From contig CALQCM020000039.1 in the NCBI GenBank assembly GCA_943329075.2, positions 1 to 41,227 on the forward strand: DNA of 41,227 nucleotides, in the 5' to 3' direction. The translations under genes and the position numbers were made by a program. Source of the DNA: Chitinophaga pinensis (GTDB lineage Bacteria; Pseudomonadota; Gammaproteobacteria; Burkholderiales; SG8-41). Under the pieces are notes generated by a model, which had not been told where the DNA came from, made no database searches, and was given only the letters and a program-made list of their open reading frames with translations. Below, piece after piece: positions 34,181 to 41,227 of this stretch (position 1 is the stretch's first letter; each line of letters opens with the position of its first letter).

Positions 34181-34714
34181 ATGATCCAGAGAAATTTCAT
34201 CACTGAAGAAGTAAAAACTTTGATCGGTGTGGAGACCGATTGGATAGAGGCGTGCGATGCCGTTGAGAGCGGCGCGGTGCGTCGATTCTGCCACGCTATC
34301 ATGGACGACGATGCACCCTATTGGCAGCCGCAGCAGGCGGAGCAAACCAAGTATCGTGCGCTCGTTGCGCCGCCACTCTATCCGCTGCACGCGTTCCGGC
34401 GGCCGCCCGGTACGCCCGACCCGTTAAGCCGCGTCGCCGAGGATCCTGATTTTGACGGCGTCCCGCGCGACTACGGCCTTGGTTTGCCGCCTCTGCCCAT
34501 CAATCTGCCGCGCTTGCTCAACGGCGGCAATCAGGTCGAGGTTTATCAATTGGCGCGCCACGGTGAGCGCATCCGCGCCAAGAGCAAGTACGTGGACATT
34601 TACCAGAAAGACGGAAAATCCGGCGCCCTGGTATTCATCCTTGTGGAGACACTCTACAAAAATTCGCGCAACGAAATAATCCTGAAGTCTTTACAGACGC
34701 ACGTGCTCAGGTGA
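34181..34714 (+). CDS. FAS1-like/MaoC N-terminal-type dehydratase subunit (3)
   Basis: 177 residues, paralogue of the protein at 20404: V-R-R-F-C-H-A-I-M-D-D-D-A-P-Y-W near residue 30, V-A-P-P-L-Y and L-N-G-G-N-Q-V-E-V-Y. Ribosome-binding site is weak (GCGGGAAAAT), so translation may be coupled to the synthetase stop 39 bases upstream. Forms the N-type half of a two-subunit hot-dog hydratase with the next gene. Confidence 0.86.
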   Translation: MIQRNFITEEVKTLIGVETDWIEACDAVESGAVRRFCHAIMDDDAPYWQPQQAEQTKYRALVAPPLYPLHAFRRPPGTPDPLSRVAEDPDFDGVPRDYGLGLPPLPINLPRLLNGGNQVEVYQLARHGERIRAKSKYVDIYQKDGKSGALVFILVETLYKNSRNEIILKSLQTHVLR

Positions 34715-34751
34715 GGGTGCCAATGGGGACGAGCAGGCATAAACCACTATC

Positions 34752-35288
34752 ATGACCCGACAACAAGTCTACTTCGACGATATAACCGTTGGCCAGACGA
34801 TTCCGGAAATCGTCAAGGGCCCGATGACCAATTCGCACGTCATGCGCTGGTCGGCTGCGATAGAGAACTGGCATCGCATTCATTACGATAAGGCCTATGC
34901 GGTGGAACACGATCATCTTCCAGATGTCATGGTCAATGGGTCATGGAAACAGCACGTTCTGATGCAGCTTCTGAAGGATTGGAGCGAGCCTGACGGCTGG
35001 GCCTGGAAAGTAAACTTCCAGTTCCGCGACATGGATATCCCGGGGGACGTGATTACCGCTTGGGGCCGGGTCACCAAGAAAACAGAATCTTCTGGTTTAG
35101 GCTATGTAGAATTGGACATCGGACTCAGGAATTCGCGTGGCGTGGAATCGACCAAAGGCAATGCCGTGGTTGTGCTGCCCAGACGCGGCAGCGCACGCGT
35201 TCCATATCCGTTTTCCGCCGATGCGGCCGCTGCGTCGGAGTGGCCGCAGGGACTTGCGCAGGGACTTGTTATCCGTAACAGAATGTGA
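34752..35288 (+). CDS. MaoC-like dehydratase subunit (4)
   Basis: 178 residues, paralogue of the protein at 21016. It shares V-M-R-W-S-A-A-I-E-N-W-H-R-I-H-Y-D and M-V-N-G-S-W-K-Q, then D-I-P-G-D-V-I-T-A-W-G-R-V. As in the other copy, the residue four before the active His is Asn, not Asp. It has an extra Ala-rich tail of about 15 residues. Second half of the module with 34181-34714. Confidence 0.87.
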   Translation: MTRQQVYFDDITVGQTIPEIVKGPMTNSHVMRWSAAIENWHRIHYDKAYAVEHDHLPDVMVNGSWKQHVLMQLLKDWSEPDGWAWKVNFQFRDMDIPGDVITAWGRVTKKTESSGLGYVELDIGLRNSRGVESTKGNAVVVLPRRGSARVPYPFSADAAAASEWPQGLAQGLVIRNRM

Positions 35289-35302
35289 AAGGAACTGGCA
35301 TT

Positions 35303-35719
35303 ATGAGCGATGGCAAACGCCTGACGGTGGACTGGGGAAAACTCGAGATCGGAGAGCCCTTTCCTTCCTATGAATATCTGCTGACCCAGGAAATGGTCGA
35401 CAAGTACCGCGAGGGAGTGGAGGATCCGGAGGCCCGTTTCCCGACCATTTCAGTACGTGTGGACGTCACCGCCTTCTACCAAAAATACGAAGATGTGGGA
35501 TCGGTAAACGCGCGCTGCGCGTTTTATTGCTACAACTCGCCCATCTCTGGCAAGCGCTTGCGCGTCACCGCCTGGCTTGCCGATAAATACATACGTCGCG
35601 AAAAACCGTATTTGGTTACTGAAGCGGTTTCGGTTGACGAAGACGGGCGGTTGATCGATCGTGTTATCACGCATGAGTTGAAGCGGCCATCGGAGGTGGG
35701 CAAAAAATGGGGAAAATGA
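35303..35719 (+). CDS. Hot-dog fold protein, MaoC-related (5)
   Basis: 138 residues from the ATG at 35303, with AGGA 9 bases upstream; the frame extends to a GTG at 35285 but that overlaps the previous stop. Features: V-D-W-G-K-L-E-I-G-E-P-F-P-S-Y-E-Y-L-L-T-Q near the start and a beta-rich centre ending in L-I-D-R-V-I-T-H-E-L-K. It lacks a clear D-x4-H motif, so it may be the structural partner of the next gene, which it overlaps by 13 bases. Confidence 0.7.
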   Translation: MSDGKRLTVDWGKLEIGEPFPSYEYLLTQEMVDKYREGVEDPEARFPTISVRVDVTAFYQKYEDVGSVNARCAFYCYNSPISGKRLRVTAWLADKYIRREKPYLVTEAVSVDEDGRLIDRVITHELKRPSEVGKKWGK

Positions 35720-36156
35720 GGAACTACACGATCGGTCAGGAACTGCCGCCCCTTACCAAACACGTTTCGCAGGCGCGGATCAATCTGTTCGAGCAGAGTG
35801 GCAACAAACTTGAGCCCAGTTTTTTTACCGATGCCGAGACAGCGAAGAAAACGCTCGGTCTCGACAGTCCGATGGCGTCGGGGCGCATGTCTATCTCGTA
35901 TTCGCTAGAATTCCTTCGCCGGTTTTTTGGCGAAGACGTGTTCAACCGCTCCGGCATGGTCGACCTGCGCAATCTGCGCCCCGTGCGCACTGGGGACACG
36001 GTCACGGTGAAAGGCAAAATCACCGTGATGACTCGCGAGGCCAATGGCCAGCGCGTGACCGTAGAGATCTCTATCGAAAATCAGAAAGGGGAAACCACGT
36101 CAGCTGGCATTGGCGCCGCAATCGTGCCGGCCGGGTTTCTGCCGCCGGTCGAGTGA
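35707..36156 (+). CDS. MaoC-like dehydratase (6)
   Basis: 149 residues (a second in-frame ATG at 35716 is also possible). It starts Y-T-I-G-Q-E-L-P-P-L-T-K-H-V-S-Q-A-R-I, a MaoC opening, and contains P-M-A-S-G-R-M-S-I-S-Y and V-R-T-G-D-T-V-T-V-K-G-K-I. The usual Asp and His catalytic pair is not obvious (E-Q-S-G-N-K-L-E-P in place of the G-D-x-N-P-x-H loop). Overlaps the previous gene, implying translational coupling; the two probably form a heteromer. Confidence 0.75.
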   Translation: MGKMRNYTIGQELPPLTKHVSQARINLFEQSGNKLEPSFFTDAETAKKTLGLDSPMASGRMSISYSLEFLRRFFGEDVFNRSGMVDLRNLRPVRTGDTVTVKGKITVMTREANGQRVTVEISIENQKGETTSAGIGAAIVPAGFLPPVE

Positions 36157-36246
36157 AACGCTGTTTCTGCAAGTCAAACGCAATCGGATGGTCGCCGGCC
36201 GAGTGAAGATCACGCAGCGTCAGCAATATAGCCGCGAGGGGGCTGT

Positions 36247-37176
36247 GTGAGTTCTTTCAAGTTGATGCGGTTCGCCGGGGTTTTTCCGATCGCGCCCACG
36301 CCTTTTACGGAATCAGGGGACCTTGATGTCCCCGGCCAGCGCCGCGTGCTCGACTGCATGGTGGATCAGGGCGTCGACGGCATTTGCATCCTAGCTAATT
36401 ATTCCGAGCAGTTCCTGCTCACCGACAACGAGCGCAACACCTTGCTCGATGTCTGTCTCTCGCACGTCAGCGGCCGCGTTCCGGTGATCGTGACCTGTAG
36501 TCATTTCAGCACGCGGATTGCCGTTGAGCGGGCGGGGGCGGCGGCGAGCGCCGGTGCGGCGATGTTGATGCTGATGCCGCCGTATCACGGCAACGCTCTG
36601 CGCGCCAACGAAGCGGGGATGTTGCAGCACTTTTCTTCCGTGGCCGACGCCACCTCGATTCCGATCATGATTCAGGATGCGCCGCTGAGCGGCGTCAGCC
36701 TGTCGGTGCCCTTCCTCGTTCGGCTGGCGCGAGAAGTGCCGGCCGCGCGGTATTTCAAGATTGAAGTGCCGAACGCGGCAGCGAAGTTGCGTGCCTTGGT
36801 CGAAATGGGTGGAGACGTGATCGAGGGCCCGTTTGACGGGGAAGAATCAATCACCCTGATGGCAGACCTCGACGCGCACGCCACTGGCACCATGCCGAGT
36901 GCATTGCTGCCGGATCTGATCAAACCGGTGCTGGAACATTACCGGGCAGGACGGAGAAAAGAGGCGGCCGCAGCGTATGCGCGCATTCTGCCGTTGATCA
37001 ACTTCGAGAATCGTCAATGCGGATTGCGCGCGGCGAAAACCGTCATGGCCGCCGGAGGCGTCATCAAGAGCGACGCCGTGCGCCATCCGCTCGAGGCGTT
37101 ACATGCGGCGACGCGGGCGGGATTGCTTGAGCTTGCGGAGGAACTGAACCCGCTCGCCATCCGCTGGGGCCGCTAG
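36247..37176 (+). CDS. Dihydrodipicolinate synthase (DapA) family protein, Tyr replaced
   Basis: 309 residues of the class I aldolase family. It starts G-V-F-P-I-A-P-T-P-F, and the Schiff-base Lys is Lys171 in R-Y-F-K-I-E-V-P. In canonical members the strand before it is Y-N-V-P-x-R-T with a proton-relay Tyr; here it is P-I-M-I-Q-D-A-P, with Gln143 at that place. Uses a GTG start after a GGGGG run. Members cleave or make 2-oxo acids such as 2-keto-3-deoxysugar acids or 4-hydroxy-2-oxo compounds. The last gene of the presumed operon, ending 2 bases from the convergent FAH gene. Confidence 0.9.
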   Translation: MSSFKLMRFAGVFPIAPTPFTESGDLDVPGQRRVLDCMVDQGVDGICILANYSEQFLLTDNERNTLLDVCLSHVSGRVPVIVTCSHFSTRIAVERAGAAASAGAAMLMLMPPYHGNALRANEAGMLQHFSSVADATSIPIMIQDAPLSGVSLSVPFLVRLAREVPAARYFKIEVPNAAAKLRALVEMGGDVIEGPFDGEESITLMADLDAHATGTMPSALLPDLIKPVLEHYRAGRRKEAAAAYARILPLINFENRQCGLRAAKTVMAAGGVIKSDAVRHPLEALHAATRAGLLELAEELNPLAIRWGR

Positions 37177-37177
37177 G

Positions 37178-38071
37178 CTAAGCCCGGCTTGCGTGCGCAG
37201 GCCCCGAGACGGAGTTCGCCAGGACGCCGATTCCTTCGATTTCGATTTCGATTTGATCGCCCGCCATCAACGTGAAGTCGTTTGGCGGTACGGCGCAGGT
37301 TCCGGTCAGCAGCACCGTGCCATCAAAAATAACGTTGTCCTTTAACAGGTAGCCAATCAGCTCGTCGATTTTCCGCTTTAGTTGCGACGTGTTGGCGCTC
37401 TCCTCGACGATTTTCACGCCGTTCCGGAAAATCCGAAGATAAATCCCCAGACGGTAGGGATCGAAACCGTTTTCCACCAGCCTGATGGCGGGGCCGGTCG
37501 AGCAGGATCCCTTCCATATCTTGGCTTGAGGCAGATACAGGGGGTTCGCACCCTCGATATCCCGGCAGCTCATGTCGTTGCCGGCGGTGTAGCCCAGAAT
37601 TTTTCCGCTGGCATCTATGACGATGCCCAGTTCAGGCTCTGGTATCTGCCAGTTTGAATCGCCGCGGATAAAAAGCGGCGCGCCCGGGTCGATGAGTCTT
37701 GCCGCAGTCGACTTGAAGAAAATTTCGGGCCGCTCGGCCGCATATACGCGATCATAGATCGTCTCTGCTGCACTCTTGCCGCCAGTTGATTCATAATCGC
37801 GTGCTTCCTGGCTTCGCTTGTAGGTGACGCCCGCCGCCCACACCTCCGGAAAGGGGTGCGGCGTGAGCAACTGAAGCGCGCCGAGGGCGAAGCCGACCGG
37901 CGCTGCCTTGGCAAGCGCCCGCCGGGTCCATTCCAACGGGGTGAGGTCGAGTGCATCCGCCATTCTGACGAGGTCAAGAAAACTCGAGCACGGCAATCGG
38001 GATACCGTGTCGTTTTGCACCGCACCAATGTCCGGTTCGCCGTTTTTGCCGATGTAGCGGATTATGCGCAT
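37178..38071 (-). CDS. Fumarylacetoacetate hydrolase (FAH) family protein, 2-keto-3-deoxy-sugar-acid dehydratase-like
   Basis: 297 residues. It contains G-V-T-Y-K-R-S-Q-E-A-R-D-Y and P-E-P-E-L-G-I-V-I-D, with N-D-M-S-C-R-D-I-E-G-A-N-P-L-Y-L and KIWKGSCSTGPAI. The Glu/Asp set of the FAH metal site is visible in E-P-E-L and R-D-I-E. This pattern fits, from memory, the branch that includes 2-keto-3-deoxy-D-arabinonate dehydratase. It is upstream on its own strand of nothing else in the window and convergent with the DapA-like gene; such pairs are known in sugar-acid catabolism, so a shared 2-keto-3-deoxy intermediate is plausible. Confidence 0.87.
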   Translation of the reverse strand: MRIIRYIGKNGEPDIGAVQNDTVSRLPCSSFLDLVRMADALDLTPLEWTRRALAKAAPVGFALGALQLLTPHPFPEVWAAGVTYKRSQEARDYESTGGKSAAETIYDRVYAAERPEIFFKSTAARLIDPGAPLFIRGDSNWQIPEPELGIVIDASGKILGYTAGNDMSCRDIEGANPLYLPQAKIWKGSCSTGPAIRLVENGFDPYRLGIYLRIFRNGVKIVEESANTSQLKRKIDELIGYLLKDNVIFDGTVLLTGTCAVPPNDFTLMAGDQIEIEIEGIGVLANSVSGPAHASRA

Positions 38072-38140
38072 GGGATATCCTGATATGCAGTGGTTTCGAA
38101 AATAATTCAGGCTGCTAGTGCCGCTCGTCTTGGAGGTTGA

Positions 38141-38902
38141 CTAAAAAGCGAAATGACTCATGCCACCGTCGACAGGGATGACCGTTCCGGTGATATAACC
38201 CGCTAGCGGTGAACACAAAAAAACCGCGAGCACCGCCAACTCGTCAGGTTCGCCGAAACGCGCGGCCGGAATGTTATCCGAAGAAAATCGACGCCGATCC
38301 TCTTCGGTGGGGTGTATCCGGAGTATCTGCTCCGTTATGATGCGCCCCGGTTGCAGGGAGTTGACCGTAATATTGTATTTCGCAACTTCGCGCGACAGCG
38401 CTTTTGACCAGGCGTGAACCGCTGCCTTTGCCGAATTCGCCACGTTAATGCTTCTAGGTTCTGAGGTTCCGGTAAGATTGATAATGCGCCCGAATCGGTT
38501 GTGTTTCATGCTCGGCACCACGGCGTGGCCAAGTTCACGCAGGCGAAAGAAATTGACCTGCATGCCTTCTTCCCAAACGCTGACCGGTGCATCAAAGGGA
38601 ATCGGACGGCTGCCGCCTGCCGCATTTATCAAGATGTCTATTTTTCCGAGTCCGCGCCGGGATTCGGTTGCGAGTTGGAGCGGTGCTTCGGGTTTGAAGA
38701 GGTCGGCCTCGATGACGATCGGGGTCCGACCGCCGTCCCCCTTGATTTCAAACGCGAGTTCGTCGAGCAGATTGCGTCTTCTTGCTGCAATGGCGACATG
38801 CACGCCTTCGCGCGCGAGCGCGCGGGCAATGGCGCGTCCCAGACCCCGGCTGGCGCCGGTAACGAGAGCGGTCTTATCCTGTAATTGCAAGTCCATTGCC
38901 AT
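38141..38902 (-). CDS. SDR-family protein lacking the catalytic Tyr
   Basis: 253 residues. The NAD(P) loop VTGASRGLGRA is intact, and N-A-A-G and the tail T-G-T-V-I-P-V-D-G-G are typical. The catalytic segment reads I-N-L-T-G-T-S-E-P-R-S-I-N-V-A-N-S-A-K-A-A-V. Lys159 is present, but the Tyr four residues earlier is Ala155 and the Ser is Thr/Gly. The ATG at 38896 has GAGG at a normal distance and may be the real start rather than 38902. Located 69 bases upstream of the FAH gene on the same strand, so likely co-transcribed. Confidence 0.88.
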   Translation of the reverse strand: MAMDLQLQDKTALVTGASRGLGRAIARALAREGVHVAIAARRRNLLDELAFEIKGDGGRTPIVIEADLFKPEAPLQLATESRRGLGKIDILINAAGGSRPIPFDAPVSVWEEGMQVNFFRLRELGHAVVPSMKHNRFGRIINLTGTSEPRSINVANSAKAAVHAWSKALSREVAKYNITVNSLQPGRIITEQILRIHPTEEDRRRFSSDNIPAARFGEPDELAVLAVFLCSPLAGYITGTVIPVDGGMSHFAF

Positions 38903-39343
38903 GACCTCATGGTGTCATCGATGATTTTACATAAGCAACGGCAGCGTTGCGGCGATCGCTTCCGATGCTGCGGCGCGCACCCGGCATTTATTCGGCCTTG
39001 CGTCTGGAATTCCTCCAGGCGTCAAGCTGGGTGGCCCTTTGAGCGCGCGTATTTTTCTTCCGGAACATCCGGACTATACTGCAATGTTTGCGGCGGCTCT
39101 AGCGCCGAGGCGCAAAATCGCTTGCTGACAGGCCTGATGCGGCGTCGACTTACAATAAGTGCTGGGCGGCATAAAATAATCGTCTCGCGAGGAATCGGGT
39201 GCCGAGATAAGCGGCTTTAGAGGCCGTTTCTTCGGTGCGCTTGCGGATCGCCGCGCGGTTGAAAGACGTTAAACTGGGATGCGTGCTCGCCTGCGATGAA
39301 ATGCGATGGCCATCATTTTCAAGAAAGCAGATCGGAGAAATTT
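38903..39343. other. Divergent spacer, no gene called
   Basis: About 440 bp between the SDR (minus) and the HMG-CoA-lyase-like gene (plus). One plus-strand frame is open from about 38927 to 39125 without a start codon and reads G-I-P-P-G-V-K-L-G-G-P-L-S-A-R-I-F-L-P-E-H-P-D; it may be a gene remnant but is not recognised. Otherwise it should hold the two promoters. Confidence 0.4.
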
Positions 39344-40285
39344 ATGACGAATGTTTATGTGCATGAAGTTGGTTTGAGGGATGGTCTTCAGAGCGTTTCC
39401 ACATTCGTCCCGACCACAGTCAAGAACGAATGGTGCCGGGAGGAATTTTCTGCGGGCGTGACCGAGATTGAGGTGTGCTCATTTGTTCCGAGTAAGCTGC
39501 TTCCGCAGTTTTCAGATGCGACTGAAGTGGTTCGATACGCCCAAACGCTTGAACGGTTGACGGTTGCAGCCCTTGTGCCTAACCTGAAAGGCGCTGAAAG
39601 AGCGCTTGAACTGGGTGTGCATAAAATTAATTACGTAATCTCCGCCAGCGAAAGTCATAATCGCGCAAACATTCGCCGGTCCACAGAGGAGTCTGCTCTG
39701 GATTTCGACCGAATCGTTGATGCGTGCCGCCACAGTCAGCTACAACGCAAACCGACTGTGGTTGGTGGGATTTCCACTGCACTGGGATGCACTATCGAAG
39801 GCCCTGTATCGGTTGAGAGCGTGCGCAGGCTCGCCTTGCGCTTGGTGCGCGCGGGCGCCGATGAAATTGTTCTCGCTGACACTGTCGGCTATGCAGACCC
39901 AGCCTCGGTGCGCCGGTTATTCAGTTCGGTAAAAGGCGATATTGGAGATATACCAATTACGGCGCATTTTCATGACACCCGGGGGCTGGGTTTGGCAAAT
40001 GTTCTTGCAGCACTTGATGTGGGAATCCGGGCATTCGACGCCTCTTTAGCCGGTTTAGGAGGTTGCCCTTACGCGCCAGGTGCAAGCGGCAACATTACAA
40101 CAGAAGATCTCGTTTTCATGCTGGAATCTATGGGGTTAGATACGGGGATCGACATTCAAGCGTTAATCGAAGTGCGTAAAAAAGTTTGTTTGAAGCTTGG
40201 CGACCAGATTTATCACGGTGCGGTGGCGAATGCGGGTTTGCCCAAAGGTTTTCAGTTGAGTTCATCGGCGGCGATTTCTACTTAG
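39344..40285 (+). CDS. Hydroxymethylglutaryl-CoA lyase family protein
   Basis: 313 residues from the ATG at 39344, chosen for CGGAGAA just upstream; a longer frame from 39296 is unlikely. Signatures of the HMG-CoA lyase TIM barrel: V-G-L-R-D-G-L-Q-S at 9-17 (Arg12, Asp13), A-H-F-H-D-T-R-G-L-G with His208 and His210 as metal ligands, and GLGGCPYAPGASGN with Cys241. The family splits a 3-hydroxy-3-methyl(acyl)-CoA into acetyl-CoA and a keto acid. With the CoA-forming and hydrating genes upstream it suggests cleavage of a branched hydroxyacyl-CoA. The exact substrate need not be HMG-CoA. Confidence 0.92.
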   Translation: MTNVYVHEVGLRDGLQSVSTFVPTTVKNEWCREEFSAGVTEIEVCSFVPSKLLPQFSDATEVVRYAQTLERLTVAALVPNLKGAERALELGVHKINYVISASESHNRANIRRSTEESALDFDRIVDACRHSQLQRKPTVVGGISTALGCTIEGPVSVESVRRLALRLVRAGADEIVLADTVGYADPASVRRLFSSVKGDIGDIPITAHFHDTRGLGLANVLAALDVGIRAFDASLAGLGGCPYAPGASGNITTEDLVFMLESMGLDTGIDIQALIEVRKKVCLKLGDQIYHGAVANAGLPKGFQLSSSAAIST

Positions 40286-40326
40286 AGGGTATAAGACTCT
40301 TTTAGCTCGTATGGTCAAAAAATAGG

Positions 40327-40351
40327 AAGCTACTGAAACTGCAGTAGTTTT
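40327..40351 (+). terminator. Intrinsic terminator after the HMG-CoA-lyase-like gene
   Basis: AAGCTACTG and CAGTAGTTT form a stem of up to 9 bp (one G-U) with a 6-base loop, running into TTTT. It lies about 40 bases after the stop codon. The remaining spacer up to 40589 holds another small inverted repeat (GATGCA/TGCATC at 40449-40464) and no gene. Confidence 0.55.
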
Positions 40352-40589
40352 GGACTGCAAGGGTCCTCATCTCTTAATTGAGGTGCATTAGCTAAGCGCG
40401 TATGGATTGTCGTACGCCTCGATCTGCTCCCGAAAGTCGGGTAGCGGCGATGCATTACTGCATCACTGCCCCCCAGTGTTCCCAAGAAGGGCACGGGCGT
40501 GACGCTGGATCGTCCCGCGCTGCAGAGCCCAATATAGAAGCTTTACGCTGCGGTTTCACCGTTAAATATTCTTGATTGTTGTTCCGGCG

Positions 40590-41227
40590 CTATTCGGGTG
40601 TTATGCCCGCCGCCTTGATGGCGCGGGCCCACTTGGTGATTTCGCTGCGATTATAGGCCTCGAGTTGTTCGGGCGTGCTGCCGAACGGGTCGGCGGCGAG
40701 TTCGAAGAAGCGTTTTTTCAGCTCGGGAGCGGTCAACGCGGTAAGAATTTCCGCGTTCAGCCGCTTGATGATCGCAGGTGAAGTCGCCGCGGGTGCCGCC
40801 ACCGCGTACCAGTTGCCGACTTCGAAACCGGGTAGGCCCGATTCGGCGATTGTCGGCGTATCTGGCAGCACCGCAGTGCGCTTCGCGCTGGTTACGGCGA
40901 CACCGCGAAGCCGGCCCTCTTTGACGAAGGGCAGCACAAATACAATGCTCGAGAAATACAGTTCGACCTGCCCGGCGAGCAGATCGGCCTGTGCTGGGCC
41001 GCCGCCTTTGTAGGGCACGTGCACCATGCTGATCCCGGTCATGCTCTTGAACAATTCACCGGCCAGATGCGGTGGCGTGCCGTGGCCGGCGGAAACGAAA
41101 TTGAGTTTGCCCGGTTTGGCCTGCGCGAGTGCGATCAGGTCCTTGACGGTTTTTACGGCCAGCGATGGATGCACAGTCAACAGGCTGGGCGCGGTGCCGA
41201 GCATGCTGATCGGCGCGAAATCTTTTA
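40590..41227 (-). CDS. Bug/TctC-family substrate-binding protein (7), partial
   Basis: C-terminal 211 residues of a Bug receptor; the N-terminus is beyond the right edge. The frame runs to the edge with K-D-F-A-P-I-S-M-L-G, preceding T-V-H-P-S-L. It has HVPYKGGGPAQADLLAGQVE, L-P-D-T-P-T-I-A-E-S-G-L-P-G-F-E and F-G-S-T-P-E-Q-L-E-A-Y-N-R-S-E-I-T-K-W to a TAG at 40590. Sequence differs from the other six, so it probably has a different ligand. Confidence 0.92.
   Translation of the reverse strand, partial: KDFAPISMLGTAPSLLTVHPSLAVKTVKDLIALAQAKPGKLNFVSAGHGTPPHLAGELFKSMTGISMVHVPYKGGGPAQADLLAGQVELYFSSIVFVLPFVKEGRLRGVAVTSAKRTAVLPDTPTIAESGLPGFEVGNWYAVAAPAATSPAIIKRLNAEILTALTAPELKKRFFELAADPFGSTPEQLEAYNRSEITKWARAIKAAGITPE

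Noticed and set aside
40480..40551. Short plus-strand frame reading K-K-G-T-G-V-T-L-D-R-P-A-L before a stop
   Set aside because: Resembles the last residues of enolase-superfamily dehydratases, but it is too short to support a remnant.
1..41227. CRISPR arrays, tRNA, rRNA, riboswitches, phage or toxin-antitoxin genes
   Set aside because: Looked for by eye on both strands; no regularly spaced repeats, tRNA-like arms or matching proteins were found.

Overview
This 41 kb window looks like an accessory catabolic region of a betaproteobacterium, probably Burkholderiales in the broad Alcaligenaceae/Comamonadaceae sense. That placement is inference. It rests on the many orphan Bug/TctC-type periplasmic binding proteins (seven genes plus one remnant), the CaiB/BaiF, MaoC-like, MmgE/PrpD and HyuA/HyuB genes, and decayed insertion sequences of types common in that order. 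There are no rRNA or tRNA genes, no CRISPR array, no phage genes and no housekeeping genes.

Layout. 1-460: two insertion-sequence pieces (the 5' part of an integrase-type transposase running off the left edge, and an IS3-type OrfA stub). 665-4760: two closely related Bug proteins around a ketopantoate-reductase-like gene, then a convergent SDR. 4790-5817: a whole but dead IS30-family element with both ends, sitting 30 bp upstream of the SDR. 6009-13813: cupin, PF20091-type alpha/beta hydrolase, HyuA, HyuB, and a convergent M20 peptidase/deacylase. 14003-17912: a decayed, partly AT-rich stretch with a Bug C-terminal remnant, an unrecognised remnant, a DUF6295-like gene, a dienelactone-hydrolase-like gene, two unknown genes and a repeated ~50 bp motif. 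17913-21519: two CaiB/BaiF CoA-transferase genes and a two-gene hot-dog dehydratase module. 21556-25019: two Bug genes (minus) divergent from an iron-type alcohol dehydrogenase. 25447-30564: MmgE/PrpD (minus), Bug, a Gal80-like Gfo/Idh/MocA protein, Bug. 31089-37176: a probable operon of crotonase, ADP-forming acyl-CoA synthetase, four hot-dog proteins and a DapA-like aldolase. 37178-38902: FAH-family hydrolase and SDR on the minus strand. 39344-40285: HMG-CoA-lyase-like gene. 40590 to the right edge: a seventh Bug gene, partial.

How the parts may fit. Bug proteins deliver carboxylates at the periplasmic face. Inside, acids would be activated either by CoA transfer (17913-20309) or by an ADP-forming synthetase (31922-34141), hydrated by the paired hot-dog proteins and the crotonase, and cleaved by the HMG-CoA-lyase-type and DapA-type enzymes. 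The dehydrogenases, SDRs and FAH enzyme would do side steps. The substrate cannot be read from the sequence. Several enzymes carry substitutions at family catalytic positions (Gal80-like EQP, SDR without Tyr, DapA-like Gln for Tyr, MaoC Asn for Asp, one CoA-transferase subunit without the Asp). No recognisable DNA-binding regulator and no TctA/TctB membrane subunit is present in the window.
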